Shown piece after piece: positions 36,884-47,189 of a DNA stretch of 64,000 nt. The stretch lies in NCBI RefSeq assembly GCF_026017845.1, contig NZ_CP100416.1, forward strand, positions 10,324,081 to 10,388,080, written 5' to 3'. How positions within the stretch are numbered: position 1 is the stretch's first letter; every line of letters begins with the position of its first letter. The notes beneath the pieces were generated by a model, which was not told the origin of the DNA, ran no database searches, and worked only from the letters and a program-made list of their open reading frames with translations. This stretch comes from Amycolatopsis mediterranei (GTDB lineage Bacteria; Actinomycetota; Actinomycetes; Mycobacteriales; Pseudonocardiaceae). Made by a program: the position numbers and the translations under genes.

Positions 36884-36887
<4 letters not shown>
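36180..36887 (-). CDS. grpE: Nucleotide exchange factor GrpE
   Basis: The 235-residue protein has an acidic/Pro-rich N-terminal extension (about 1-75), the long helical dimer region ADLQRLQAEYANYRKRVERDRE and the beta domain GEPFDPSVHEAVQH ending VLRAALVGV. It releases ADP from DnaK. It starts at GTG 36887 overlapping the dnaK stop. Confidence 0.97.
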
Positions 36888-38758
<1,871 letters not shown>

Positions 38759-38833
38759 GGTGCTTCCTCCTGTTTACGGCTGCTATGTTCGTGACCTGCA
38801 CGTTCGTCCTCGCCTTGAGCGAGTCCCTGGCAA

Positions 38834-38864
38834 GTTTTATCCGGCCTTCGCGCACTCCGTCAAC
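38834..38864 (-). promoter_or_regulatory. Likely dnaK promoter
   Basis: On the minus strand TTGACG (38859-38864) and TAAAAC/ATAAAA (38834-38840) form a sigma-70-like pair with a spacer of about 18-19 bases, about 75 bases before the dnaK start and immediately downstream of the HAIR element. Confidence 0.6.
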
Positions 38865-38869
38865 CCGGA

Positions 38870-38890
38870 CTTGAGTCGACTGCGCTCAAC
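38870..38890 (-). promoter_or_regulatory. HAIR element (HspR operator) upstream of dnaK
   Basis: CTTGAGT-N7-GCTCAAC, identical in both arms to the clpB copy at 27399-27419. It is placed at the -35 side of the dnaK promoter, where HspR binding would block initiation. Confidence 0.9.
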
Positions 38891-39171
38891 CTCTGCACCC
38901 AGCCTAACGAGGCGGTCCGGGTTCTTGTTCCCGGGTCCGGCACCCGATCGTGCCGAGATCGGCTGTGACGCCGCTCACCCGTCGGTCCGGCTCACCGGAA
39001 CCGGCCCGCGACCAGGGCCGAAGCGGACTCACCGGCAGACCGCCCCGCGATCGGGGACGACCCCGCTCACCAGCTACGCCACCTCGGCCACCTGGCGCAC
39101 GTCCATGATCTGTCCCTCCCCTGCACGCCGGCCTTCGGCGTGCTTCCTTCCTAACAGCGACCCCCGACAGT
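38891..39171. other. Intergenic region between dnaK and a small secreted protein
   Basis: About 280 bases with no gene I can support. A minus-strand open frame across 38904-39230 has no family resemblance and overlaps the 3' end of the next gene. Confidence 0.45.
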
Positions 39172-39405
39172 TCAGGAGCGGCGGCCGGACCAGGAGGAGA
39201 ATAAGAAATCCGGTTTTCCTTGCTGCACAAGGACTTCTGCCGGAGTACCGACCCAAGAAGTCACTCGATAGTGGGAATCCGCGGAGACCGGCACCCCCTG
39301 CGCCGGTGTCTCCGCGGATTCCCCGCGCGCGAAGCCCACGACGCCGAACGTCGCGATGGCTCCCAGCAGCGCGGCCACGAGGACGCGTCGTTCGATCCTG
39401 CCCAT
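39172..39405 (-). CDS. Small secreted or membrane-anchored hypothetical protein
   Basis: The 77-residue protein has a basic start (MGRIERR) and a single hydrophobic segment VLVAALLGAIATFGVVGFARG, which may be a signal peptide or anchor, then about 50 polar residues. No family recognised. GGGGG lies nine bases before the ATG. It is 45 bases downstream of the DUF4097 gene on the same strand. Confidence 0.55.
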   Translation of the reverse strand: MGRIERRVLVAALLGAIATFGVVGFARGESAETPAQGVPVSADSHYRVTSWVGTPAEVLVQQGKPDFLFSSWSGRRS

Positions 39406-39450
39406 CGGAAAATGCCCCCGTAGTAAGAAAAGCCAGAGATATGAGAAAGG

Positions 39451-40221
39451 TCAGGCCGCGCGGACCGAGACGCTGCCGCTTTCGGTCGTCAGATCCAGCA
39501 CGTGCTGGGCGGACCGGTCGGTCGGGACGCCGAACTCGCGGTGCCCGCTGTCGCTGTTGCCCTCGACGCGGTACGGCCCGCCCGGCACGGCCAGCTCGAT
39601 GCTGCCGCTGTCGGCCTGCACCTTCACGTCGTTCGCCTGGGCCAGCGTGAAGTCGACGCTGCCGCTGGAGGCCGTCACGTCGACGGGGCCGCGCACGTCG
39701 CGGCCGGTGATGCTGCCGGAGTCGCTCCGCAGCTGGACCTCGCCGACGTTCCGCAGCTCGATCGAGCCGCTGTCCAGCCGCAGCTTCACCGCGCCGGAGA
39801 CGTCCTCGACGCGGGCGTGGCCGGAATCGGCGTTCACGTCCACACTCGACACCCCGGCGATGTCCAGCCCCCCGGAGTCGACGGTCCCCGTGACGGGCAC
39901 GCCGCGCGGCACGACGACCTCGAAGTCCACCGAGCAGTTCGCGCCGCAGTCGCCGAGCACCAGCTGGTCGCCGTCGACGCGGTAGAAGGGGCCGGTCGGC
40001 TTGCTCCGCCAGCGGTAGTTGACCTCTTCGTGCACCGTCGACGGCCCCGAGCCGGTGCGGATCTTCACCGATCCCGCGTCGCCTTCCAGCTTCACGCTGC
40101 GGATGGTCTGCGAAACGGTCCCCGTGTTCCCGAAGTCCGAACCCCAGCCCCACCCGAACGCGGTCGCCAGGCCGACGCCGATCAGGACGATGCCTCCCAG
40201 AGCCAGAAGCGGGCGCGCCAT
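39451..40221 (-). CDS. DUF4097 family beta-strand repeat protein
   Basis: The 256-residue protein starts at ATG 40221, with GAGGGG 10 bases upstream. One N-terminal membrane span (LLALGGIVLIGVGLATAFGW) is followed by a right-handed beta-helix made of short periodic repeats of the form DSGS/DSGH at about 17-20 residue spacing (VTGTVDSGGLDI, VNADSGHARV, LRLDSGSIEL and so on). Family members are envelope-associated and of unknown function. Confidence 0.87.
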   Translation of the reverse strand: MARPLLALGGIVLIGVGLATAFGWGWGSDFGNTGTVSQTIRSVKLEGDAGSVKIRTGSGPSTVHEEVNYRWRSKPTGPFYRVDGDQLVLGDCGANCSVDFEVVVPRGVPVTGTVDSGGLDIAGVSSVDVNADSGHARVEDVSGAVKLRLDSGSIELRNVGEVQLRSDSGSITGRDVRGPVDVTASSGSVDFTLAQANDVKVQADSGSIELAVPGGPYRVEGNSDSGHREFGVPTDRSAQHVLDLTTESGSVSVRAA

Positions 40222-40395
40222 GGTCGTTGGTCCCCTCAGTGTTTGTTTCCTCTGCGTGAGAAACGTTAGGACGGGGTGCTCGGGCCGTACATGGGGGTAA
40301 CCCCCCGAAAGACCCTGAGATCCCGCCCTGAGACGCAGGAGCGGCACTCGGGGCCTAACCTGGCGAAGTCTCCAGTTCCATGATCAGGAGGATCC

Positions 40396-40929
40396 ATGCC
40401 GCAAGCACCCGGCCCGTACGAATCCCTGCCCGACGTGCCGTCCTTCACCCTCCGCAGCAACGACGTCGCCGACGGCGAAACCCTGGCCACGCCCCACTTG
40501 TCCGGCATCTTCGGCGCCGGCGGCGAGGACCGTTCGCCGCACCTGGCGTGGGAAGGCTTCCCGGCGGAGACGAAGAGCTTCGCGATCACCTGCTACGACC
40601 CGGACGCCCCGACCGGCAGCGGGTTCTGGCACTGGGCGGTGTTCAACGTCCCGGCTTCGGTGACGGAGCTGGCGTCCGGCGCGGGAGACGGCTCGGGCCT
40701 GCCGGAAGGCGCGGTCACGCTGAAGGGCGACGGCGGGGTCAAGCAGTTCCTCGGCGCGGCGCCCCCGCCCGGGCACGGCCCGCACCGCTACTACTTCGCG
40801 GTGCACGCCCTCGATCTGGACAAGCTGGACGTCCCGGAGGACGCCACGCCCGCGTTCCTCGGCTTCAACATGTTCGGGCACACGCTGGCCCGCGCGGTGA
40901 TCACGCCGGTCTACGAGAACAAGGGCTGA
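40396..40929 (+). CDS. YbhB/YbcL family (PEBP/Raf kinase inhibitor-like) protein
   Basis: The 177-residue cytoplasmic protein has the PEBP core: SPHLAWEGFP, the ligand-pocket motif CYDPDAPTGSGFWHWAVFNVP and the HRYYFAVHALD strand. Bacterial members are of uncertain role. It is monocistronic and followed by a strong terminator. Confidence 0.93.
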   Translation: MPQAPGPYESLPDVPSFTLRSNDVADGETLATPHLSGIFGAGGEDRSPHLAWEGFPAETKSFAITCYDPDAPTGSGFWHWAVFNVPASVTELASGAGDGSGLPEGAVTLKGDGGVKQFLGAAPPPGHGPHRYYFAVHALDLDKLDVPEDATPAFLGFNMFGHTLARAVITPVYENKG

Positions 40930-40935
40930 GTTTCC

Positions 40936-40982
40936 CGGGCCCGGCTCTGTTGCGGAGCGGCAACGGTGCCGGGCCCGTTTTT
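40936..40982 (+). terminator. Rho-independent terminator after the PEBP gene
   Basis: A perfect 10-bp stem (40936-40945 with 40968-40977) is followed by five T residues, seven bases after the stop. Confidence 0.9.
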
Positions 40983-41009
40983 GTCGGACCCCGTTGACAC
41001 ACTGCGGTC

Positions 41010-41849
41010 ATGCCACCACCGATAGCGACACCCCGGTCGAGAGCGCTGGGGTTCGGACTGCGGAAAGCGCGGAAGGCGCGCGGGTACGGGCTGCGCGAGC
41101 TGGCCCGCGCCACCGGCGTGCACGCGGCCGAGCTGTCCAACTGGGAGCTCGGCCTGCGGGTGCCCCGGATCGAGGAGGTCGCGCTCCTGCTCGGGCAGCT
41201 GCGGGTGCTCGGCGAGGAGCGCGACCGGCTGTTCGAGCTGGCCCGCACCGCACGCGAGCCGAACTGGGCCGAGAAGGAGATGCCGGACGCGCCCGCGATC
41301 CTCACGACGCTGGCCGAGTATGAGCGCACCGCGGCGGCGATCTTCAGCTGGCAGCCGATGCTCGTGCACGGCCTGCTGCAGACGCCGGATTACGCGCGGG
41401 CGATCCTCTCCTACGGCGGCTCTCCCGCGCAGCTGGTCGAGCAGCGGCTGCGGGTGCGCATGGTCCGGCAGGCGGCCATGCGCGAGCACCGCGCGCCGGA
41501 ATGCTCGTTCCTGCTCGGCGAAGTCGCGCTCCGGCAGCAGGTCGGTGGGACGGAGATCCTGACCGATCAGCTCCGCTACCTCGCCGGCCTCCCGCGCCGG
41601 TTTGCGGTGCGGGTCGTGCCGTCCGGTGGCGATTTCCACCCTGGCCTCAACGGTTCCTTCGCCGTACTCGAGTACTCGGACCTGCCCTCCATCGTCTTCT
41701 TGGACCAGCATCGCGGGAGCGCCTACCTCTACGATGAGGATCAGGTGGCGGACTACAAGTCGGCCGCGAAGACCGTGACATCCCTCGCCTTGGACGTGGA
41801 CGAATCCCGCGCGTTCATCGAGGGGGTGATCGCCGAACTGGAGGCCTGA
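41010..41849 (+). CDS. XRE family HTH regulator with DUF5753 domain
   Basis: The 279-residue protein has an N-terminal HTH (GYGLRELARATGVHAAELSNWELGLRVP, about 25-52) and a DUF5753 domain covering the rest (IPGLLQTPDYARAIL-like HGLLQTPDYARAIL, VRVVPSGGDFHPGLNGSFAVLEY, VVFLDQ-like IVFLDQHRG). This family is widespread in actinomycetes, usually beside a DUF397 gene as here, and several members act in development or antibiotic control. The DUF397 gene starts two bases after its stop. Confidence 0.93.
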   Translation: MPPPIATPRSRALGFGLRKARKARGYGLRELARATGVHAAELSNWELGLRVPRIEEVALLLGQLRVLGEERDRLFELARTAREPNWAEKEMPDAPAILTTLAEYERTAAAIFSWQPMLVHGLLQTPDYARAILSYGGSPAQLVEQRLRVRMVRQAAMREHRAPECSFLLGEVALRQQVGGTEILTDQLRYLAGLPRRFAVRVVPSGGDFHPGLNGSFAVLEYSDLPSIVFLDQHRGSAYLYDEDQVADYKSAAKTVTSLALDVDESRAFIEGVIAELEA

Positions 41850-41850
41850 C

Positions 41851-42009
41851 GTGACCTGGCGGAAGTCGACCTACAGCGGCCAAGAGGCCGATTGCGTCGA
41901 AGTGGCGCTCGCTCAGGTGGTGCGGATCCGCGACACGAAGGACCGCCCGGGCGGAACCCTCGAAATCACCACCCGATCGTGGGACGCCCTCCTCACCGAC
42001 CTGCGTTAG
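41851..42009 (+). CDS. DUF397 domain-containing small protein
   Basis: The 52-residue protein starts at GTG and has the DUF397 pattern: TWRKSTYSG at the N-terminus, then CVEVA and VRIRDTKDRPGGTLEIT, ending WDALLTDLR. It is coupled to the XRE regulator one base after its stop codon and is its usual small partner. Its 3' end overlaps the convergent GNAT gene by 17 bases. Confidence 0.9.
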   Translation: MTWRKSTYSGQEADCVEVALAQVVRIRDTKDRPGGTLEITTRSWDALLTDLR

Positions 42010-42442
42010 CGACGAAGTTCGCCGAGTTCGGTCCTTCGCGCTCGAGGTAGTGGCCCCGGGTGTGCTCGGCGAAGCCGAACTGCCGGTACAGCCCGTGCGC
42101 GTCGGCGGTGTGGAGCATCCAGCGGAACTGCGCGCCGGGACCGTTGTCGATCATCTCCCGCACGATCTCCTTGCCGAGACCGCTGCCGCGCGCGGAGTCG
42201 ACGACGAAGACGTCGGCGAGGTAAGCGGACGAGACGCCGTCGGAGAAGGCGCGGGCGAACCCGACCTGCCCACTGCCGCGGTAGGCGCCGACCACCCGCC
42301 ACGAGCCGTCGATCGCGGCTTCGACCTGCTCACGCGTGCGCCAGCGGCCCCAGTACGCCTCGGTGGAGAGGAACTTCCACACCACGTCGAGGTCCAGCCG
42401 CGCGCGGTCGTCGTCGAGTTCGTATTCACCGAAGGTCCGCAT
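41993..42442 (-). CDS. GNAT family N-acetyltransferase
   Basis: The 149-residue enzyme has an acetyl-CoA motif VFVVDSARGSGLGKEIVREMI and a C-terminal LYRQFGFAEH segment. The N-terminal LDLDVVWKFLSTEAYWGRWRT block is typical of a frequently found subfamily with unknown substrate. It ends within the antisense 3' end of the DUF397 gene. Confidence 0.9.
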   Translation of the reverse strand: MRTFGEYELDDDRARLDLDVVWKFLSTEAYWGRWRTREQVEAAIDGSWRVVGAYRGSGQVGFARAFSDGVSSAYLADVFVVDSARGSGLGKEIVREMIDNGPGAQFRWMLHTADAHGLYRQFGFAEHTRGHYLEREGPNSANFVANAGR

Positions 42443-42463
42443 GATCCGAAACTAGGACAGCCG

Positions 42464-43027
42464 TCAACGCGGTTTCAGCAGGTAGTCCACCACCGGGCGC
42501 AGTTCCTCCGCCGACGGCGGCCCGTCGTCGATCAGGCCCTGGATGAGCAGCCCGTCGATGCCCGCGAGGAAGACCCGGAACGCCACTTCGTCGTCGTGGC
42601 GGACCATCGACGTCAGGACGTCCAGCCAGCGCCGCGCGGCCGGCCGCAGCTCCGGCTTCCGCGCGGCCAGCAGGTACAGCTCGTACTCCGCCATCGTGCG
42701 TCCACGCCGTGGCCCCAGCGCCTCGGCGAGCAGGACCGCGACCTCCTCGGCACCGCGAGACCCGCGAGACCGCGCCCGGTCGATCATCCAATAGACCTCG
42801 GTCGCCATGTCGCGGGCGCACGAGATGAGCGTCGCGATCAGGAGGTCGTCCAGCGACGAGAAGTGGTAGGTGGTGGACGTCGTCGGCACGCCGGCCTCGG
42901 CCGCGACCGTCCGGTGGGTGACGCCCGCCACGCCGTCGCGCTCGATGATCCGCAGCGTGGCCGCGATGAGTTCGGTGCGCCGCTTCTCGCCGCGCGCCTT
43001 ACGGCCGTCGACTTGGAGCTTCACCAT
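42464..43027 (-). CDS. TetR family transcriptional regulator
   Basis: The 187-residue regulator starts at ATG 43027, before the HTH: GEKRRTELIAATLRIIERDGVAGVTHRTVAAEAGVPTTSTTYHFSSLDDLL. The C-terminal ligand domain is helical. It is divergent from the etfD-like gene, with a TTACT-N4-AGTAA palindrome between them, so it probably controls that gene and itself. The frame continues upstream but crosses the promoter region. Confidence 0.92.
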   Translation of the reverse strand: MVKLQVDGRKARGEKRRTELIAATLRIIERDGVAGVTHRTVAAEAGVPTTSTTYHFSSLDDLLIATLISCARDMATEVYWMIDRARSRGSRGAEEVAVLLAEALGPRRGRTMAEYELYLLAARKPELRPAARRWLDVLTSMVRHDDEVAFRVFLAGIDGLLIQGLIDDGPPSAEELRPVVDYLLKPR

Positions 43028-43109
43028 GGGGTGAAAACTACCTGAACGATCGTCCCGAAACAAAGAGCGACGTACACCACATCGGTGGGACTTACGGCCA
43101 CTCAACGGG

Positions 43110-43123
43110 TTACTCATCAGTAA
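43110..43123. promoter_or_regulatory. TetR-type palindrome between tetR and the etfD-like gene
   Basis: TTACT-CATC-AGTAA is a perfect 5-bp inverted repeat with a 4-base spacer, in the 153-bp divergent region, 58 bases before the Fe-S oxidoreductase start. This sequence form occurs in operators of lipid-related TetR regulators. Confidence 0.65.
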
Positions 43124-43180
43124 GGACGGTTAGTCTCCCGGCACCACCACAGTTTTTCCCGGACGAAAGGCACCCGAACG

Positions 43181-45394
43181 ATGGGCGCTCTGCAACTGAC
43201 GCTCGGCGGAATCTCCGTCGTGCTCGGCCTCGTCGCCTGGGGCATGTTCGCCGCGACCATCGCCCGGTTCGTACGGGTGATCCGCCTCGGCCAGCCCGAC
43301 TCGACGCGCAACGGGCCGTTCATGCCGCGCATGAAGACGCTGATCAAGGAGTTCGCCGCGCACACGCGGATGAACCGCAAGCGCAGCGTCGGTCCGGCCC
43401 ACTGGCTGGTGATGTGGGGCTTCCTGCTCGGCTCGCTCGCCCTGTTCGAGGCCTACGGCGAGGTCTTCGTCCCGACGTGGGGCTGGCCGATCCTCGACGA
43501 CTTCCCGCCGTTCCAGCTGCTCATGGAGCTGCTCGGGCTCGGGACGATCGTCGGCATCCTCGTCCTGATGGCGATCCGGCAACGCAACCACCCGCGCCGC
43601 GCCGACCGCCAGTCGCGCTTCGCCGGTTCCAACTTCAAGTGGGCGTACTTCATCGAGGCCGTCGTCCTCATCGAGGGCATCGGCATCATCGGCGTCCGGG
43701 CCGCGAAGTCCGCGCTGAACACGCACGAGGGGCCGCTGTGGGCGTCCTTCGTCTCGAACCCGATCGGCCAGCTGCTGCCGGCCAGCCCGAACCTGGTGAC
43801 GATCTTCGCGTTCGTCAAGCTGATGAGCGCCACGGTCTGGCTGATCGTCGTCGCGCGCACGATGACCATGGGCATCGCCTGGCACCGCTTCAGCGCCTTC
43901 TTCAACATCTACTTCAAGCGCGAGGCCGACGGCGGCGTCGCCCTCGGCGCGCTCAAGCCGATGATGAGCGGCGGCAAGGTCCTCGACCTCGAGGAAGCCG
44001 ACCCCGACGAGGACACCTTCGGCGTCGGCAAGATCGAAGACTTCAGCTGGAAGGGCTGGCTGGACTTCTCGACGTGCACCGAGTGCGGCCGCTGCCAGGA
44101 GCAGTGCCCCGCGTGGAACACCGGCAAGCCGCTGTCGCCCAAGCTGGTCATCACGCAGCTGCGTGACCACGCCTACGCGAAGGCGCCGTACCTGCTGGCC
44201 GGCGGCAAGCGCGACATGGCGGGCGACGAGGTCGGCCTGTCCGGGGACAACATGTACGCGGGCATCGACGTCCTCGCGATCGCGGAGTCGCAGAAGGCCC
44301 TGATCGGCGACGACGGCGGCGTCATCGACCCGGACGTCCTGTGGTCCTGCACCAGCTGCGGCGCCTGCGTCGAGCAGTGCCCGGTCGACATCGAGCACGT
44401 CGACCACATCGTCGACATGCGCCGCTACCAGGTGATGATCGAGTCGTCGTTCCCCAGCGAGCTGAACGGCATGTTCAAGAACCTGGAGAACAAGGGCAAC
44501 CCGTGGGGCCAGAACGCCAAGGACCGGCTGGCCTGGACCGAGGACCTCGACTTCGAGGTGCCGGTGTTCGACGGCGACCTGGGCGACGCCGAGTACCTGT
44601 TCTGGGTCGGCTGCGCCGGCGCGTTCGAGGACCGCGCGAAGAAGACGACGCGCGCGGTCGCCGAGCTGCTGCACATGGCCGGCGTCAAGTACACCGTGCT
44701 CGGCTCGGAGGAGTCGTGCACCGGTGACCCGGCCCGCCGCGCCGGCAACGAGTTCCTGTTCCAGATGCTCGCCCAGCAGAACGTCGAGGTGCTGAACTCG
44801 GTGTTCGAGGGCCGCGAGCGCAAGGCCCGCAAGGTCGTCGTGACCTGCGCGCACTGCTTCAACACCCTCGCCAACGAGTACCCGGAGCTGGGCGGCCAGT
44901 TCGACGTCGTGCACCACACGCAGCTGCTGAACCGCCTGGTGCGGGAGAAGCAGCTGGTGCCGGTGGCGCCGGTCGCCGAGGACGTCACCTACCACGACCC
45001 GTGCTACCTCGGCCGCCACAACAAGGTGTACGAGGCGCCGCGCGAGCTGGTCGGCGCGACCGGTGCGCAGCTGCGCGAGATGCCGCGGCACGGCGACAAG
45101 TCGATGTGCTGCGGTGCGGGCGGCGCGCGGATGTGGATGGAAGAGAAGATCGGCAAGCGGATCAACATCGAGCGCGTCGACGAGGCGCTCGGCACCGCGC
45201 CGTCGAAGATCGCCACCGGCTGCCCGTTCTGCAAGGTGATGCTGAACGACGGCCTCACGGCCCGGCAGGCCGACGGCACCGCGAGTGAGAAGGTCGAGAT
45301 CGTCGACGTCGCGCAGATGCTGCTGGAGTCGGTCAAGCGCAAGCCGGAACCGAAGCCGATCGCGCTCGGAGCGCCGTCACTCGCGGAGGAGTGA
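43181..45394 (+). CDS. EtfD-like membrane Fe-S oxidoreductase (heterodisulfide reductase-related)
   Basis: The 737-residue protein has about five N-terminal membrane spans (to about residue 250), two CxxCxxCxxxCP ferredoxin clusters near residues 299 (CTECGRCQEQCP) and 390 (CTSCGACVEQCP), and two CCG-type domains with HDPCYLGRH and CCGAGGARMW. It is collinear with mycobacterial EtfD (Rv0338c), which passes electrons from fatty-acid beta-oxidation via electron-transfer flavoprotein to menaquinone. A terminator follows. Confidence 0.92.
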   Translation: MGALQLTLGGISVVLGLVAWGMFAATIARFVRVIRLGQPDSTRNGPFMPRMKTLIKEFAAHTRMNRKRSVGPAHWLVMWGFLLGSLALFEAYGEVFVPTWGWPILDDFPPFQLLMELLGLGTIVGILVLMAIRQRNHPRRADRQSRFAGSNFKWAYFIEAVVLIEGIGIIGVRAAKSALNTHEGPLWASFVSNPIGQLLPASPNLVTIFAFVKLMSATVWLIVVARTMTMGIAWHRFSAFFNIYFKREADGGVALGALKPMMSGGKVLDLEEADPDEDTFGVGKIEDFSWKGWLDFSTCTECGRCQEQCPAWNTGKPLSPKLVITQLRDHAYAKAPYLLAGGKRDMAGDEVGLSGDNMYAGIDVLAIAESQKALIGDDGGVIDPDVLWSCTSCGACVEQCPVDIEHVDHIVDMRRYQVMIESSFPSELNGMFKNLENKGNPWGQNAKDRLAWTEDLDFEVPVFDGDLGDAEYLFWVGCAGAFEDRAKKTTRAVAELLHMAGVKYTVLGSEESCTGDPARRAGNEFLFQMLAQQNVEVLNSVFEGRERKARKVVVTCAHCFNTLANEYPELGGQFDVVHHTQLLNRLVREKQLVPVAPVAEDVTYHDPCYLGRHNKVYEAPRELVGATGAQLREMPRHGDKSMCCGAGGARMWMEEKIGKRINIERVDEALGTAPSKIATGCPFCKVMLNDGLTARQADGTASEKVEIVDVAQMLLESVKRKPEPKPIALGAPSLAEE

Positions 45395-45413
45395 CACATT
45401 TCCCGAGAACGCA

Positions 45414-45448
45414 CGGCCCCGGTCAGCACTCCTGACCGGGGCCGTTTT
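45414..45448 (+). terminator. Rho-independent terminator after the etfD-like gene
   Basis: A perfect 13-bp stem (45414-45426 with 45432-45444), 5-base loop and four T residues. Confidence 0.92.
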
Positions 45449-45712
45449 CGTGATCGGGAAGATTGGTGATCTCGTAGCCATTCCACTACCCGTTGTCACA
45501 CCTTTGTCCTGTCCTTCAGGCTCGCTAGCTGGGACTTCGTGAAAGTAATCGTTTTCTTGAAAGATGTTCATGATAATCACCGAAATGGCCCATCAGGTTG
45601 AGGAGAAACGACGGCCTGAACCCTGGACAAGCGGCGTATCCTGGCCTTTCCTCGCCGCCGCCGTTGCCAGCGAGGGCACTATTGTCGATCACGGAATCAG
45701 GGGGCGGCACGG
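45449..45712. other. AT-rich upstream region of the DUF742 gene
   Basis: About 260 bases without a supported gene. The part at 45540-45600 is strikingly AT-rich for this genome and presumably holds the promoter. Open frames here are in other phases and look non-coding. Confidence 0.45.
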
Positions 45713-46144
45713 ATGGCCGAGGACCGGCGGACCACTACGACCGGCCGACACGCACTCCACCCCATCCCGGACGAAATCCGGCTCGCCCAGGACTACGTAC
45801 CCACGCAGCGCACCCTCGTGCGGCCGTACGTCCTCACGCGCGGCCGGACGCAGTCCCGGCGGCACCTCGCGATCGAAGCGATGGTCTCGACGCGGGCCGA
45901 GGCGCACTGGGACGGCGCCCGGGTGACCGGCGAGATCCGCTCGGTGCGCTCGCTGTGCCTGCACCCGCGTTCGGTGGCCGAGGTCGCGGCCACGCTGAGC
46001 GTGCCGCTCGGCGTCGTGCGCGTCCTGCTCGACGACATGGCCGAACAGGGCCTGGTGACCATCCACGACAGCCGGACCAACGCCGACGGCCGGCCGGCGA
46101 TGGCGCTCATGGAACGCGTTCTGCACGGCCTGCGCCGCCTCTGA
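45713..46144 (+). CDS. DUF742 family protein
   Basis: The 143-residue protein matches the DUF742 pattern: TLVRPYVLTRGRTQSRRHLAIEAMVST, the HTH-like block HPRSVAEVAATLSVPLGVVRVLLDDMAEQGLVTIH and the C-terminal LMERVLHGLRRL. In streptomycetes it belongs to conservons with a histidine kinase, a roadblock protein and a small GTPase, none of which are here. GGGGG lies 8-9 bases before the ATG. Confidence 0.92.
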   Translation: MAEDRRTTTTGRHALHPIPDEIRLAQDYVPTQRTLVRPYVLTRGRTQSRRHLAIEAMVSTRAEAHWDGARVTGEIRSVRSLCLHPRSVAEVAATLSVPLGVVRVLLDDMAEQGLVTIHDSRTNADGRPAMALMERVLHGLRRL

Positions 46145-46161
46145 GCACTACGCTCACCAGG

Positions 46162-47166
46162 GTGAGCGAGGAAGAATCCGGGAACTCCGGCGGCGAAAGC
46201 ACCCTGACCGTCCTGCTCGCCGGCGGGGTGAACCTGGCGATCGCCATCATGAAGCTGATCGCGGGCATCATCACCGGCTCGGGCGCCATGCTGTCCGAAG
46301 CGGCGCACTCGGTGGCCGACACGATCACCGAGGTCCTGCTGCTGACCGCGCTGAAGCGCTCCGAGCGCCCGGCCGACCGCGTGCACCCCTTCGGCTACGG
46401 CAAGGAGCGGTACTTCTGGTCGCTGCTCGCGGCCGTCTCGATCTTCGCCTCGGGCGCGATGTTCGCGCTCTACGAGGGCGTTTCGACGCTGCTCGGGCAC
46501 GGCGAGTCGCAGAGCACGTCGGTGCTCAGCTACATCGTCCTGGCCGTGGCGTTCCTGCTCGAGGGCACGTCGTGGCTGCAGGCGGTGCGCCAGGTCCTCC
46601 GGGAGTCGAAGGCCGAGGACCGTTCGCTGTTGACCTACCTGCGGCTCATCGACGACCCGACGCCGAAGACCGTGCTGTTCGAGGACTCGGCCGCGCTGAT
46701 CGGCCTGCTGCTCGCCTTCGGCGGCATCGGCCTGCACCAGCTCACCGGCTCCGAGGTCTGGGACGGCATCGCGTCGATCGCCATCGGCCTGCTGCTCGCC
46801 TGCGTCGCCTACCTGCTCGGGCGCACCAACCGCGGTCTGCTGGTCGGGCGCCAGGCCGACCCGACGCTGGTCCGCGGCATCCGCGACCACCTGACCGCCG
46901 CGCCGGAGATCGAGGCCGTCGTCGACCTGCAGACCATGCTGATGGGCACCGACCAGGTGCTGGTCTGCACGCGCGTGGACTTCGACGACTCGCTCGGCGC
47001 CGCGGACCTCGAACGCGCCTGCGTCCGGCTCGCGTCCGAACTGACGGAGGCGTTCCACGACGTCACCGAGGTGTTCATCGAGCCGGTGCCGCGGTCGGAT
47101 CCGGACCTGCGGGCGACGGTGCTGGCGCGCTACGGCGACATCGCCGAGCGGTGGAGCAAGCCTTAG
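46162..47166 (+). CDS. Cation diffusion facilitator family transporter
   Basis: The 334-residue protein has about six membrane spans, the SGAMLSEAAHSVADTITEVLLL segment with the metal-site His and Asp, HPFGYGKERYFW in the following loop, and a C-terminal cytoplasmic domain (TAAPEIEAVVDLQTMLMG). It should export zinc, manganese, iron or cobalt by proton exchange. It starts at GTG 46162, 18 bases after the DUF742 gene. Confidence 0.93.
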   Translation: MSEEESGNSGGESTLTVLLAGGVNLAIAIMKLIAGIITGSGAMLSEAAHSVADTITEVLLLTALKRSERPADRVHPFGYGKERYFWSLLAAVSIFASGAMFALYEGVSTLLGHGESQSTSVLSYIVLAVAFLLEGTSWLQAVRQVLRESKAEDRSLLTYLRLIDDPTPKTVLFEDSAALIGLLLAFGGIGLHQLTGSEVWDGIASIAIGLLLACVAYLLGRTNRGLLVGRQADPTLVRGIRDHLTAAPEIEAVVDLQTMLMGTDQVLVCTRVDFDDSLGAADLERACVRLASELTEAFHDVTEVFIEPVPRSDPDLRATVLARYGDIAERWSKP

Positions 47167-47189
47167 CGCCTTGGTGGCCTTGGTGATCC

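Noticed and set aside
38904..39230. Minus-strand open frame between dnaK and the small secreted protein
   Set aside because: Low-complexity Arg/Gly/Pro composition, no family, and it overlaps the 3' end of a better-supported gene.
45564..45926. Plus-strand frame overlapping the DUF742 gene start
   Set aside because: In a different phase from DUF742, composition unlike a protein, no ribosome-binding site.
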